From positions 36,460,469-36,524,468 of the forward strand of contig CM037789.1 in NCBI GenBank assembly GCA_021229015.1: DNA of 64,000 bases, in the 5' to 3' direction. Source of the stretch: Solen grandis. Taxonomy: Eukaryota; Mollusca; Bivalvia; Adapedonta; Solenidae. The notes beneath the pieces are model-generated. The model saw only the letters and a list, made by a program, of their open reading frames with translations. It ran no database searches and was not told where the DNA came from. Position numbers and translations under genes: made by a program. Positions within the stretch are counted from its first letter, which is position 1; each line of letters opens with the position of its first letter. Positions 39,701-54,700 of this stretch are shown in pieces.

Positions 39701-42700
39701 CGCACGACGACGGACGCCGGACGAAGGGCGATCACAAAAGCTCACCTTGAGCACTTTGTGCTCAGGTGAGCTAAAAACACCGCAATATGTGAATATTTCA
39801 TAATCATAAACAATGATTGGCTGTCATTCATCTATCCCTGGTTCCCTGTACTTACCAATGCTAGCCACAATAGCTACAGCCAGTATGACCCACACAATCA
39901 CTGAGGCCAGGAACCGGATCAACAGTACCATCAACCCTGAGAAGGCTGCAAACATTGTAAAAAACACACATTAGTGAAAATGTAACATGCTCAAGATTAC
40001 ATTTAGAAAAAATATGCTTATTAGTTTTATTAAATATTACTTCAAAAGAAGAATTATAGTTTCTAGGTTATTTTCACTCGAGAAATACATTTTTAAGAAT
40101 TTCTTTTTATCATTTAATACTTTATTCTCAAAACTGATGTAAAAATTCTTTAGAAATTAATTTCCAGGACTAACCATGAACAAACATAATTTAATATAGT
40201 CCATTCTTCTTATATTTACATAATTATGATAATACATTTTTATCAAAAAGACATTATCACAAAAATAAACATATACTAGGAAACAAAGAGATAATCAGTA
40301 AATTGGAAAATAAATCTGGATACATAACTTTGCCTGCTTATGATTAGTACAGTGAGGTATGTGTGCGTTTATCATTATAACTAGTCAAGCCCGCAACCAA
40401 CAAATCAATCATACTCAATAGTGAGATAAATGTGCATAAACACTTCATACAAATGACTGTGTGAAATATAATTATTCATAAATGCCATTCAAAAAATATC
40501 TATGTGAATACTATAAAAATTGTCTGACATGTATTTGCTTGTTTGTATTTTTATAAAAAAAGGGGGGAAATAAGGAAATGATATTCTATTGAAAGCTTAA
40601 GGAACAAAACACAGGAAACAATGGGGATAAGACACTTATAACAAAAAATACATACAATATATCTAAATACACTGAAAATACCCAGAAGCAGCTGTTGTGG
40701 TACATACACACAGGGAGGAATGTACTAAATCAGAGAATCATTAACCCTTTCCCTCATATAGACTCATTTTAACGCACTCAGTAGGTACCACATAAAGCCT
40801 GATCTGCAGAAAACCAGTTAAACCTTACCAAATTTAATTACAAAATCCTCATTTCCAGACCACTGAGGAGCAGCGAACAACATAAAACCTGATCAGCCTC
40901 GCAGGCTGATCTGGTTTTATGCTGTTCACATAGGTCTTTTCATGGTTTCCTCTATGAGGGAAAGGGTTAAATGCTTTCCATTCTCAACATATATAACTTA
41001 AATTCAAAACTGAAGAAGAGTTTTGTGACCAAAGACCAAAATGATCAAAGATGAAACCAATCATCTCTTGAATGATGATTTGATGCTACAAGAAGAAACT
41101 AGGGATACAGTAAGGCTGTAATCACTGTTAGTAACAGCCACCATAACTCTTTAAACTAATCAAGCCAATCTGCCATTATCTCTTTTTCTATACAAACTTT
41201 CAAGACTTTTTTTTTGTTAGTACCTGTCTTAATGACTTGACTTGACTATTTGAGTTTACCTTCGCCTTGACAGTATTTCAGTCATATAGCGACGTCCAGC
41301 TAATTACAGGTTGAGGAAGACCCCGAATGCACGGAGACATCCGGGTAGAACCACTGACCTACCGCAAGCCAGCTGGAAGGCTTCCTCACATGAATATCTG
41401 AATGACCCTGCCGGAATTCGAACGCAGTGAGGGGCTGAGTGAGTGATAAAGTCAGCGACTTAACCCTCTTGCCCACAGAGGCACCACCTGTGTTAATATC
41501 ATTTATTCTATTCTTTTGACTTGCAGAATATGCCAAAGTCAAGTTTGACTGTAACAATGTACTATATATGTGGAATAAATAAGTGAATTAGTTGTTTGTT
41601 ACATTTAAGCAACCAGCCCATTCACTTGGAGAAGTATTTCATCCATCAGACAAAGTCTGATGTCACCATGCAGTCCAGGAGCACTGGCAAACATTAACCT
41701 CAAATTACTACTGAAAATGATTATACATGTTCATTAGCAGTGTTTACATCAGGGTGTCGCAAAAAAACACAAAGAGAATATTGTGAGGAAACTGATAATT
41801 AGATAGTTGTAGAAAATTTCAGAGTCTAACACATGGGGAAAATGTCAGCATGGAATGATAGTTATAAACAGAAGCAAATCAATTCAAAATGGGAATGCTT
41901 GGGGAAACCTTAATTTGAGAAGGTGGGAAATAGCTTCAATCTTTCATCTGTGTTCATCCTTCACACTCGAAGGTATATTAATTAACAGGTGTATAATTTG
42001 TTAGTTCAGTTTTCTGGAGGAGAATTACCACATGAAAATTATGGAGGCAATAGTATGCTGTTTCCCTCAAATAAAGATAACAATGTTCAACTATAATTAG
42101 CACTAGACTGCACACCTCATGAAGAGAAATGACTCGCGTCCAAACATCACATAGGTATTTATATGTTGGATTCAGATGACTTAACTCTTTCCCTCATAGA
42201 GGAAACCATGAAAAGACCTAACTCGCAGAGTAACTCGCAGGCTGATCAGGTTTTATGCTGTTCGCTGCTCCTCAGTGTTCTGGAAATGAGGACTTTATGA
42301 TTAAATTTGGTAAGGTTTAACTGTGGTTTTCTGCAGATCAGGTTTTATGTGGTACCTATTGAGTGCATCAAAATGAGTCTATATAAGGGAAAGGGTTAAT
42401 TCAGTTTTAGGCAAATGACAATGGGAACAATATTATCCCTTCTGAAGTTCTGCTAAAAATGTGCTGGCTATACGAGACAATAATGAATCAAATACCAAAA
42501 TATTATTAGATATATCAAATATTTTAGAGTTTTATTAGTAAATTGGAATGATATATGGCAGTATTATCAGTATAAAATATCAGAAATGCTTAATAAAGTG
42601 CAATACAAGATATTATTAATAACTGGTAATGTAAATAAACATGATTTATGCTTTAATATCTGAGTAAACAGAGTCTGTATAGAGTTTGTACATAGTCAGC

Positions 42701-45700
42701 TGTTGGCGTCATTATTCATCATTAATACAAGGGTTGTTTGTTAAGATTGCTTAAATGTATGTGTGCCCAAATATTCTGCCCATTAAAGTTATTGATGTAA
42801 ATATGAACAATTCATACCAAGATACATATTTTATATGATTATGTAATGTTGTTGGGAGTTTCTAATTGCACATACTGAAATAAATTACCAACACTTTGCA
42901 TTTCAAGATTATAGATTGCTATCCATCTATTTTTGCCATTTTCATGTGATAGCTAATGATGTCAGTCCCTAATTTTAAACAAACCTCCCTAACTTGGTTA
43001 AATCTTAGAAATGCTGTGTGACTGATATGATGACAGGGAGATATGTACCACTACCATGCAGAGGGTTGGACAACTACAGCAGTGGACAAACAGGAAGGCA
43101 GACTACAAGCCAACCACCACCATACAAGGACCAATTACAGCGCACGCTTTGCCCATGTAACACAGATGTCCCTACCAAGGGGTTTACCCAATGTTCTTTG
43201 AGTCTTCATTTGAATTTTTTTTTACATTTTCAAATTTACAGAAATTTCTAAGATGTTACCAAATGTTTTCAGTGCTTCTGTCAATAAAAAGAACTTGTTT
43301 TCCAATTAAACTGTAAGAAAAGCATCTAAATCCTGATTTTACAGATTTTGGACCAATTTTGCTTCATTCAACAGAATGACTTCTCCATTCCCTCTTTGGC
43401 TAAATAACATGTAAGTATATTTAACTTTAAATGGCTTATTTTTAAGATCTTTTATTCCTATAATCAACCTTTGTTTCAAGACAGTTCAACATTTGGAGCC
43501 CCCCTGTATGGCTAAGCTGTGTCAGAGAGGACTAGCGCAATATGAAGCCAAACAAACAGACTAGTAGCCTAGGATGGCAGGCACCATAAAGTGACCATAC
43601 CTACGGCTATAAAACACAGTACCAACATCTCTCGCCAACTCGTGTACAAATCGCTGAGGACTTTCTGGAATATGTCACTCGTGTTTAAAAAGTTTATGAT
43701 ACTGGCAGAGACGTTGGAAGCAAGCTGACTCAAGTGGGTAGGGATACAGCGGTTCAATAGGGGTCGACTGAAATTATAATCAACAGTGTCAAAATCCAAA
43801 CTTTCATACTACAAAAACCTGTCATGGTGTACCAGTCTGAGGTTGCTATTGGCAACAAGGGGGATAACCAATTTAAAAGAATTAAATTTTGTTTAGGAAA
43901 AGGGAATTAGTTAATCAATATATGTGACATGTAATACATTCTAAACAAATTTAAAGTATTAAAAAAACCTAATTAGGCATCATAATTCACAAAAGGTTAA
44001 TGAATTAAAACACCAAGAAAAATGAAGGCGAAAATGTGGGCATGAAAACAATGATTTGGATAATGAGTGCATTTAACTAAACACAATTCAATATAAAATG
44101 AATGAAAATGAAACATAAACTCATTGCTTTCCAGCAGGTACTGAACATTTCCAGGCCTATCAGGGTGTAATTGGCAGACAGCAAACTGCTATGGTGTGAT
44201 TCTTGCTGCACAACAAAATTTACATAATTAGATTCCTGTGTCAAAACGTGACTGCTGGCAATTTACAACGCTGTAACTGCATTGTTGTTGGGTTGAATAA
44301 AGATTGCCTCATACAGATTTTAATATGTTTACTTCAGCAGCAATATACTGGTAGCTAAAGGGCACGAGGGAAGAATTTATATTGAGTTTAATTTCTACCA
44401 ATGTTTGCCATCTATTCTACAAGAATCTAATGAGAGTTAATGGACAAAGAAAGGGGACAATTTGCACATTATCAAGAGAAAAATATTGTTAAATACTTTT
44501 TCCTGTCGGAATAATAAAATATTAAATTATTTCATCTAGATTATTTATCTTTCCTTAAACATTTCTACTAAATTTTTGACAAGCTCTCATTTTCTGTGGG
44601 TAAAGTATATTTGAGGATATAACACATTGCTGCATAATTGAGAAGTAGACAGTACAGGAAGGTACCCTAACAAAGCACCTACAATAGTGAGAATATGTCA
44701 TGAGACACAACTGAATATAAGTTTCATGATTGGGAAAATACCATCCATAATTTGAAGAAGTACGGTATATAAAAATTTCATATTTCAGCTTTGGCAAAAC
44801 ATTAACTATGACTTAAACTCTATTTTGATCCTTACCTCATGAATATTCATGTACAAATCATGATTTGATGAAGAGTATTTGACTGAACTTTAAATGGTAT
44901 ATGAAACAATGGGTATTTCTTTGCCATGCAGACTGAATTCCAATATTGTATAACAAACAGAGGAAAGCCTGACCAGACAGTTCCTGAAAACAACTGTCTG
45001 ATCTTGGTCTACTGTGTACTCCAATGCATCAAAATAAGTCTGTATTAAGTAAAGGGTTAATTAATCTCACACCTGTTAAGTCATCAGATGTAACATTTTT
45101 TTTTTTTTTTTTTTTTTTTTTACTATAACTTTTGTTTATGTCATAAAAAGTTGAAACATGGTGAAGTTAAGATGACAGCTAAAAAGAAATGCTGGGCATA
45201 TAGGAATAATAGGAACACAATCTGTAAAAGTAATGGTAGCTTAAATAGGACGAGATTTAAACATTCTTAATACTGCCCCTTCAAACACAAGGATTTTAGG
45301 TGAGGCTATCGTATGAGTATTATAATCCTACACACACATATATATATACATACCAATATAAAAATATAATTATATTACAACAGCAACGTGTTGTATGACA
45401 CTTTCTGACCTGTTATTTTCTCCAAGAGATACATGTTTCAGCATAAAAAAACATTTTTTAAAGATAAACAAAAGACTAAAATTAACTTGACACAAATTTG
45501 GTGAGAGATGAAGGTATCCAATCAAATGCACGATTTGATGACATTTCATACAAAGGAAGGATCGAACAGGGAATCAAATAATAAATATATAACAATGCTG
45601 CGGAAACCAAACACATACTGGGTACCAGGCTGAAATATGATTTAAAGTGATCAAAGCTAATTAATCAATGCATTCTTAACTGAATGTTATTAACAGCCAA

Positions 45701-48700
45701 ACTTTGTGCATATACAATGTATCATGTGAAAGTCAAATGCTTTATCCAGGGCACACTGGGTTTCAATCAACATGTATTATTAAATTACTTTAGTAGAAAA
45801 CCACAAGCTGTAATCTAAAAGCTTGAAGCTGATCATTTCACGATTCAAACTTAAATCAAGATATATTTTATTTGATAAATAACAATGACATTCACCCAAA
45901 CTAAATGACGTGTGACACCAGATTGGAACGTTTCGTAATAACATGCTTGAGAAAGCAACAGTTGACAAAATTTTATGATCTTGATGAAAATTAAACTTAA
46001 TATAAAAAGGAAGCCTTTTTTAAAAATACAAATAACAATTTCAACTTTCCCTCATGAGAATGGCCTTTTCTTAACACCATACACACAATCATTTATTTTT
46101 TCACTTTTGATAATAAATTTATATTATTTTAATCTTAAAATACAGTTTTATCTACAGGTGATTCTGATTATTGGTATGTTATAAAGTAACCAGTAAACCT
46201 TGCCTGACTAACATGGGCTTCACTGAAGCCCTTATGGCCTATTCAAACCAAATATACATGGCTACTTGGTCAGGTAAGGTTACGACAATGCAACTTAAAC
46301 ATAACCAAAGTGAGGGGAAAAGAACCTTGATAAATAAAGAATACAAGGGAGGGAAAAAAATAGATGGTCTTAAAGGGGATGATAAGCAACAAAGAAAAAT
46401 CCATAAAGAAGACCCTAATGTGACAACAAAAAAAAAGCAGTGAAATAAGTGATCCTCCATTCTTTTTTGATCAAAGGGAGGCAATGTGTAAATGAACAGC
46501 ACACCTAGACCGATACACCATGTCAAATGCAACATAAACAGACACAGTTGTGCAACCATTGTTCACCACGCTAGCTGAAACTTAGTACCTAGGGCAAACA
46601 GACAAAGGAGCATCATCTCTCTCCAACCGTTTATCAGGTCGCTCAAAACTTTGTGGAAAATGTCCTTAGCATTCAAAAATGCAATTATATTATTCTTGAG
46701 CTTAAAATTAAATGTGACCAGGTCCTTTGGTATACAAATGTGGAGCAACGGCTGGCTGAAAAAGACAGTATTAATCATTTTACTATATGCAAAAGGTCAA
46801 GACTGACAAAAATTGTATGCTTTCCCCTTTACTCTTTATAATTACAAATTATCATCAAATATGGGTCCATCAAATTTAATGACAATTAATGACATTTTAT
46901 TTTTTGATAATTGCCATTGATAAAAACTCAGAATCCATAATTAAAACAGATGGATACTTTTGAAGAAAAGGGAGACAAATGCTCTGGCCTTGTGCTAAGA
47001 ATTGCTATAACTTAATTAAAATAGGATGAAAAATAATGTTCATGAAATAAATTATTTTTAATTACTTAGTTTATTTTAAATTTTACACTCATTTTGTCTT
47101 TTAACTAAATCTGTAAAGTATTGAAGACTTATAAAGGTTGTATTAACAATGCTGTATATATTTTGTTTGTGTCACGGTCTGAAATAAAGAAGTCATCAAA
47201 ATCATGTAATTTTAAACAAAATCATATTTACATATCACATCACAAGATAGCATAATACCAAAAGAAAATAATTCATCATATCATAAGATAAATGGGAGAT
47301 ATTTGAGAATTTAAAATTTTGATGTAAGATGCATAATGTGCATTATAAAATTTTGTTGTTGTTTTTTTCTTGACAAGTCTTAATTTCCAATTTAAAGCTT
47401 TTCTAACTAATTTTTTTTTTTTTTTTTTTTTTAAATCTTAAATTTCACAATTACTGGTAAATATAGTGGATGAACAAATGTGAACTTCCTATCATTGAAA
47501 ATGATTAAAACCCGAACACTGCCCAAATGAACATTTTCGATTTTTTGATTTGATAAAATTTATTATCAATATTTCTTTTTGATCAATGGCATATGCTGGA
47601 GTGACATAGAAATCAGTGTCACAGTTCAGTTAGTGACTGTAAAGCAGTATGAAAACTGCATAGGACAAGTAATGTGGTGATGACACGACAGTCGTCATGA
47701 ATTCGACACAGAGGATGCAGAACTGTTGTTTTGGAATGATCTTACTGTTACTGTGACAGTTTTCAACAGTTTTTACATAAGAAACAAGTTCTATCCAAAC
47801 AGTGACTAAAATGTTTAATAAATAATCTCCCTTGCTATATCCATCCCCTCCCCCTTCAGTCCTAATCGTCTGTATATCCCTGACATCCACACACAATATC
47901 CACAATAAGTGGATGCTTCACGATTGAATAAAGGCTTCCCTCTCAATAGAAACAGGGAAAGCTCATCAAAAGAAAACCAATACCGGTTCTGCAGGCATGC
48001 TGCGTATGGAGACTGATTTAAATCAATTACTTATTGAGGACACTTAAACTACACTTATCCTTTCGCTGACAATTCACCGGACTGATTGTTTGTTTCCACC
48101 CAATTAATGGGTGACAATGCGTTACCCAGAATTACGTTAATGCATTTTACAAAGACACAAATCAATATTGCGGGAACGCTCGGTCAATTTATGTATCATC
48201 TTTGTAATGATTTGGTCCGAGGTACGGTGACGCAAGCCGGTGCCCTTTTACATGAGGATTAATTACTGGGTCCCTGCTGATATTCACCATATCACCAGCT
48301 GGGGTCCCGAGGTTTTTATCCAGATAATAGCTGCCAAAAAGATGCTGCAGCACCTGAATGATACCGTGCAGGATTTAAAAATCAATATCCTACATTTAGA
48401 TAAAACTGAATAATTACAACTGAGGAGGGAAAAAATCTGAGACTCATTTCCAACTGAAAAGCTGCTTCCTGCAATAACAACAAGTTTGCTGGAATTTCTT
48501 GCTGAGATTGTAATCAGGGGATGTAATGAACAGTAAAATGACAGTAGGCACACCAGGGGTACAGCAGAAACTCTACGTTAATGATGTTTGGATCTCAATC
48601 AGTATTGTGCATTCTGAAGGAAACATGGCAAATCAAAAAAATATCAAGAATTTTTAGGCAGAATTCAAAAGACTTTCCTCAAAGCACACCAAATATATAC

Positions 48701-51700
48701 AGTTGATTGAGAATTCTCAACATTCTTTTATGTTATAAAAAAAGGTATTAAAGAAATAATAAGACACCACTCAAAAGCTTGAGAATAAAGTACGATGATT
48801 TTTGTGTTTTGTTATTCATATGCCCTAATGTAAAAGACACAAAATTGGTTATGATCAATTGAATTCTCTTTTTTTCAAAATTGCCCATTTGGACTACAGT
48901 CATTCCTATCCTGCAAGGAGTTGACACTGACTGCTTATATTTGGCAGATATGAAGATGACAAAATCAAAGGATTAAAGGTCCTCTCTGAAATCATAAAGC
49001 TGACTGCTTAGTGCAGGTGACACACAGTTTTAAATAGGGGTGATTGATTTAGAGATTTTGAAGTTGATCCACTTGACAAAACCTTATTTAAAGGGTCAAT
49101 AAGGAGGCATCACTACACTATTGCCTAAATCCTAATAGGAATATAAGTCACTAACATTTTGTTTTGCCAATTATTATTTTGAAGCTTCAACATTTTGCTT
49201 TTCTAACATCAGTAATTGATCTTTAATTTCAAAATTCAGTATTTTGGAAAGAACCACTGATACTGAAGTAACTTTCAGGAGGAAACAAGTGCAGGGAGTG
49301 CCTAAGTAGGCAATGCTCTTTCCTTTACTCATCTGGAACCAACACCCATGTTTCCTATGGTGTACAGCCTGCATTGATGTGTTCAAATCCTGCGTTCAGT
49401 TACTATTCAAAGTCCATAATATAAGTGTTTGCATCCCTGTTGTATCGTAGCAAATGGAATGCAAGAAGGGAACCAAATTCTCAACAGTTGGGAACTTTAT
49501 GGTTAACTGAATACAGGGCTGGATGACCCATTACCAAACCATGCATAAACCAGTGCTCAAAATATCCTCATCGCTAATGGAGTAACTTCCAAGGGGTTCG
49601 GCGGGTGGGGGTCACAAACTGACAATGGACAAAAATTTACCATAAGGAAGCTTTGATATACATTCATTTGTGTATAATACTTGTAATATTTGTTCCAAAA
49701 TCTCTATAATATTCAGAGTACCACCTATCAATCTCCAAGCTATTGACCTTTTACCATTTTTAAACCAGAAATTCTATCCAATCAGTGACATTTTTAAAGG
49801 TGTCTTTTACGATCTGACATTAACACTGATCCATTTTTTCTCCCATGAACAGACGCGTTCTGGAGACAGGCCTGGCAGATTACAGACAAACTGGAAGAAT
49901 TTGTTCAAATTAAGCACCAATATTTGTGGCACTAATTAAGAACTATTTTCTGCTTCATCTCCCTTGTTTGACGCCATGCTGCCTTGACCTATGGTGAGAT
50001 CGTTGTGAAATATGGATCAAGTTCTTCTGATCTTGGATGGCCTGACAGGCTCTTCCTGTGTGATGCTGGTACAGTTCAATTACTGAGACCCTCATATTGT
50101 TAGAGCACAGAAAGCACCTGATAGATGGACCACAAGCAGGGACAATGTTCAAACTGTTGGGTTTCTTTTCATAGATTAAGACATACAGGTGCCTTTCATT
50201 GATAATTAAACAAGTAATGATTATATCTTTACACCTCATCCAGAGTCAGAGTTGACGAAGTCGGCTGATAACCAAGTAATCATCCAATGAATCTCACAAA
50301 GGACAAAGATCATGAAATTTACAGGATATTTCTTCCACTGCCATGCATTTCCATGAAGTCAACTTTATTATTGTCTAATTCAAAAGTTTAACCTTATTGC
50401 ATTTTTTCAACAATTTGGATGTAAGTTCTCCACTTATACTTCATTTATAAATCTTGATGGTTCCTGGATTGATCCAGTACTTTGCAACTGGGAAAGAAAG
50501 GATAGATTATTGCCCTTAACAACACCCATTGTTCTCAATTTGAAGTATTTATTGCAAGAAATGTTCCCAGTTTAGTCCATTCTTATTCCAAAAATGCTGA
50601 AGAAAATAAACTCCCTTTTGGAACAATAGCATTTTTAAAGAATTACTTTTTTTTTAAAACATGTACTTAAACAGATATCTAACTTATCTGTAGCTCTGCT
50701 ATTACGTAAATGTAAATCTCTAAAGAAAGTGGAGAGACATAATAGAAAATTCATACAGACAAAAGAAGCAGGGCTTTAAGCATTAGCTATAATTATACGA
50801 TATCCAGAAATCCTTACCATACTTGGAATTCTATGTCTAATGCTGCATTTTGTAAGACTTATATTTCATGGTTACACTATCTTCCTGTTTTTCTGTCAAA
50901 TAGCTGTAATTTCAGTTTTGCATACATAAAGCCTGTCTCAGTCAAGACAACATTTCCTGAAGCCATTATATGATTATTTAAACAACCCGCCATAAGTAAA
51001 CTTTGTTAGCATTTGCTGAATCCAATTTAAAGTGTTAAGAAATAAAACAACAAAACCATATTTCGAGTTCCAAACATGTAGATTTTGACCCAATTTGTTA
51101 TGCTTTATTTCCTTCCATCATTAAAAATATTCTAAGTGATTGATTATGCTGTCTTCACTGATTACTTTATGATGCCATATTTAACGGCAATCTAAGAATG
51201 GTATGCTTAATTTATTCATAAATTTAATTATAATTTATTAAATAAAAAATGCAAGAAACATTCCAAAGTACTACATAAAATCAACTTGTGTGGATGATAG
51301 CATATAAGGTCATTTTTGTTGAAGGAAACAGGAGTAATTAGATAAAACCCACTTGTTTTATGATGGGTCCTCATATCCTCTCTCATATACATGTATATGT
51401 TTATGGTCAGATCAATCAAGGATGCATTGGTGTGAATAAAGAAGAATGTTGAAACTTATGCTATCAAGAAACTAAAATTCATCCTTGTTTTCAAACCCTT
51501 GACAAGCATCATGCAGATAAAAATAAATTTCCTGAACTGAAAATTATGGTTAAACTATTTTCTTGTATGAAATCAGCTCCCCTAAAATATTCTTTATTTT
51601 CCTTATTTTATCATAGCGCATATTTCTATCAGAAATATTTACTACCAGAGTTTTAAACCTTATTGCTTTTATCTCAGATCGAGCAGTCTTGTTCATAGCT

Positions 51701-54700
51701 ACTTTTAACAATATGCATGGTGTTACTTTCTAGAAACAAGTGCATTTTCACAAAACACAGCGTTATAGAAACTGATTTTAAAAGCAAAATTAACTCTTAC
51801 TCCATATCTGTATTTTATCTTTGATCAATATTTATTGTTTTACACAATTTATGGTTGTGCTGTTCTAACACATGATCATGACGTTCCTTGTATGAACGAT
51901 TCCAATACTGTTCTCTCAGTAATATCAAGTGCGTAATGATTAATGATATTGGAATTATTTTGATAATTAAAAAACCAAGAAATAAATCAGTTTTATTTTT
52001 CTGCGTAAATTTTTAGAAACCAAAGAAGCAAGAGTGCAAAACTGTTACAAGATAGAATTGCAAGTTATTATAAATCTAACATTATCATTTTCCAAAATAA
52101 AAATGTTGGAACCTTTAGACCATCTAGAGAGATCTTCCTTTTTTTAGCCTTTAAGACCACAGAAACAAAACAACTAAAAAAAAGTAAAAAACCGTTAAAT
52201 AATGATTAGAGAAAGATATAACAAACCAAAATTGTGTATGAAGTATTTTATATGACTCACTGTCCCTGATGCAGCTTATTACTGATAAAAAGTGTGAATT
52301 TCATCCGCATTGCAAAATCTACAAAATAATAAAACCTGTGCACACCTGTGAATGAGAATTCTGGGTAGAACCTGATAAGCCTTATCAGGCTTGGATCATT
52401 AAACCTAAAGTGTTTAATAACAGGAAGTTTTGCAAGTTCAATGTTCCAGCCTTTCATTATAACAAGTTAATGGCATCTTACAGATTTTATATGCCATGTG
52501 TGAATATAAATTTAGAACATAAAATCTTATATGTTTCTCATCAAAGTTTCAATGTTTGAAAGTTGAGGTTAAGGTGATAAGAGTTAGCCTCACATACAAA
52601 TTTTTTTACTCAATATTGATGATTTATATACATAACCAGCAACTTTTTATGAACCATGTCATTTAGCAGGAAATTTTTCTTATAGACTTAAAACTGATTT
52701 TCGTAGTTTGGGGTTTACCAAATGCTACAACAGTTCACAGTGGTACCTGGAGAGAACCAATAATTTACAGGAAGCTGCAAATTCCTCATAAGGAAAAAAA
52801 TCTGAATGACTTGAGGAGACTCAAAACTATAAAGCAGTGAGAGATATCGAATGATAAACAGCCTAAGAATGATCATAATCATGTGGTTTGTAGATGGACA
52901 ATTCCAGACTTGGTCCAATACATGTATTTATTTAAAATGACCCCTTGCAATGAGCATCATATTAATTTACAAGAGTGTTCTCTGGTACACATGTTTTACC
53001 TGCTGAAGTGTGATGGAAAAGGTGTGACAGACAGACAGATGGAAGGATTAACAGACAATAGAAAAGTGATCCCTATGTGTCACCTCTGCTTACAGCAGTT
53101 GACAGAAAAATGACCCCTTGCAATGAGCATTATATTTTAAATATTCTGACTGAAATCTCAACACTACAAGTATTGACCATAAAATTGTTCCATCTCCTTT
53201 TATTCCTATACACACTTAGAATATTTTCACAGACAGTCTTTGATCTTTAGTGCTTATGTAAGTAAATATATGTATAAAATGTGAAAAAAATGATGAATAA
53301 TACTGCAGTATTTCAGCTATGCTGAGGACTGTTTTAAATACTGGCAATCCTATGAGAGAAATGTCTCAGATCTGCAGATATCATGTGATAGTAAAACCTC
53401 TCCTGCCACCTGATTATTTGTCACCAAAGAGAAAATGTTATTTTGAGAAGACAGATAACACAATGACGAAGGAAATAAAACTTTGGAATCATTAAGTAGA
53501 TTTTTACTGTTTCAGAAGATGTCTGTTTTCAATTTCCTTGAATCAATAATTTTCTCTTTAAAAGCCATTCCTGTATAAATTGAAGAAAGGAAGACATTTC
53601 CACAACTTAAATACATGTTTTCAGTCTTAAACCAAGATTATTTGAGCTCCCAAAATCATTTTCATTTTTCAAGGTTTATAATAAAGTTTGTATGCACAAG
53701 AAACTTGGAAAATGTAACATTCACAAACTATGCATCACTTAAGGATAGATATTCATATAATTTTTCTGGACAAAAAAAACAACTCCTGTAACAGACTTGT
53801 CCTCTGCCATTAATGACAATAAATTACCCAAGATGCCTATAGAACATTTATAACCAATAAAAAATCCATGGCAACATATTCAGCACATATTTCTATGTAA
53901 ACAGAATATATCCTTTGTTGCTAAGGTCTGCAATGAAGCTTCCAAGATCTGCATGAATTGTAATGAATGCTTATGATGAAAATGATTTACATTTCTATAT
54001 TTAAAAGAAAATAGAGCGCTATTTATGCTTCTATAACATCTCCCATGTGTACAGGATACAAATTCTCCTTTTATTAGATGCCAAGTCCTTCGAGAGGTGG
54101 CAAATATTTTGTCAAAGCAAGACATCAATTATGGGAACAATACAAGACCCTAACTAAATTATCCCTTAGTCATATTTGCTCTAAGTGGAAAGCAGTTAAT
54201 AATATGGTGTAGGGAATTGGATATTAATGGAACCAACACAGGGTATTTTGATGAAGATAGTTTACAAATATTTCTAGATACATGATATGCTGACAATATG
54301 AAATGGTTAATGTTGATCACAATGACTCCGTACAGCATCTCTTTTAAAAGCACTAAGTACATGACGCCTGTATTAATGACAAATTCTTTAATTCATCTGA
54401 TCCCAACTAAGCATAAACCAGAAAAAATGTGCTTAATTTGATTTACTAGGAAGCAAAATTCATTCCAACGTCACGTTTGCTGTATGATATTCCTCCAGAT
54501 TAACAATGGTTTCTAGTTCACATCCATTAGTACAATCATTTTTGTCAACCCACTTGTTTTCACTTTGTATAATATTGTTTTCATTCTTAATAAGTCTTGT
54601 TTTTATTACCGTCAATGTTTATTACTGTCAATGTTCAAATCCAATCTTTTTTTTCCATATAAAAAATCTTGTGATGTGATGATGGAAAAAACTTAAATTT

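Noticed and set aside
52710..52840. Possible further SINE copy
   Set aside because: Only scattered similarity (GGGGTTTACC, GGTACCTGG) remains; too weak to annotate as a feature.
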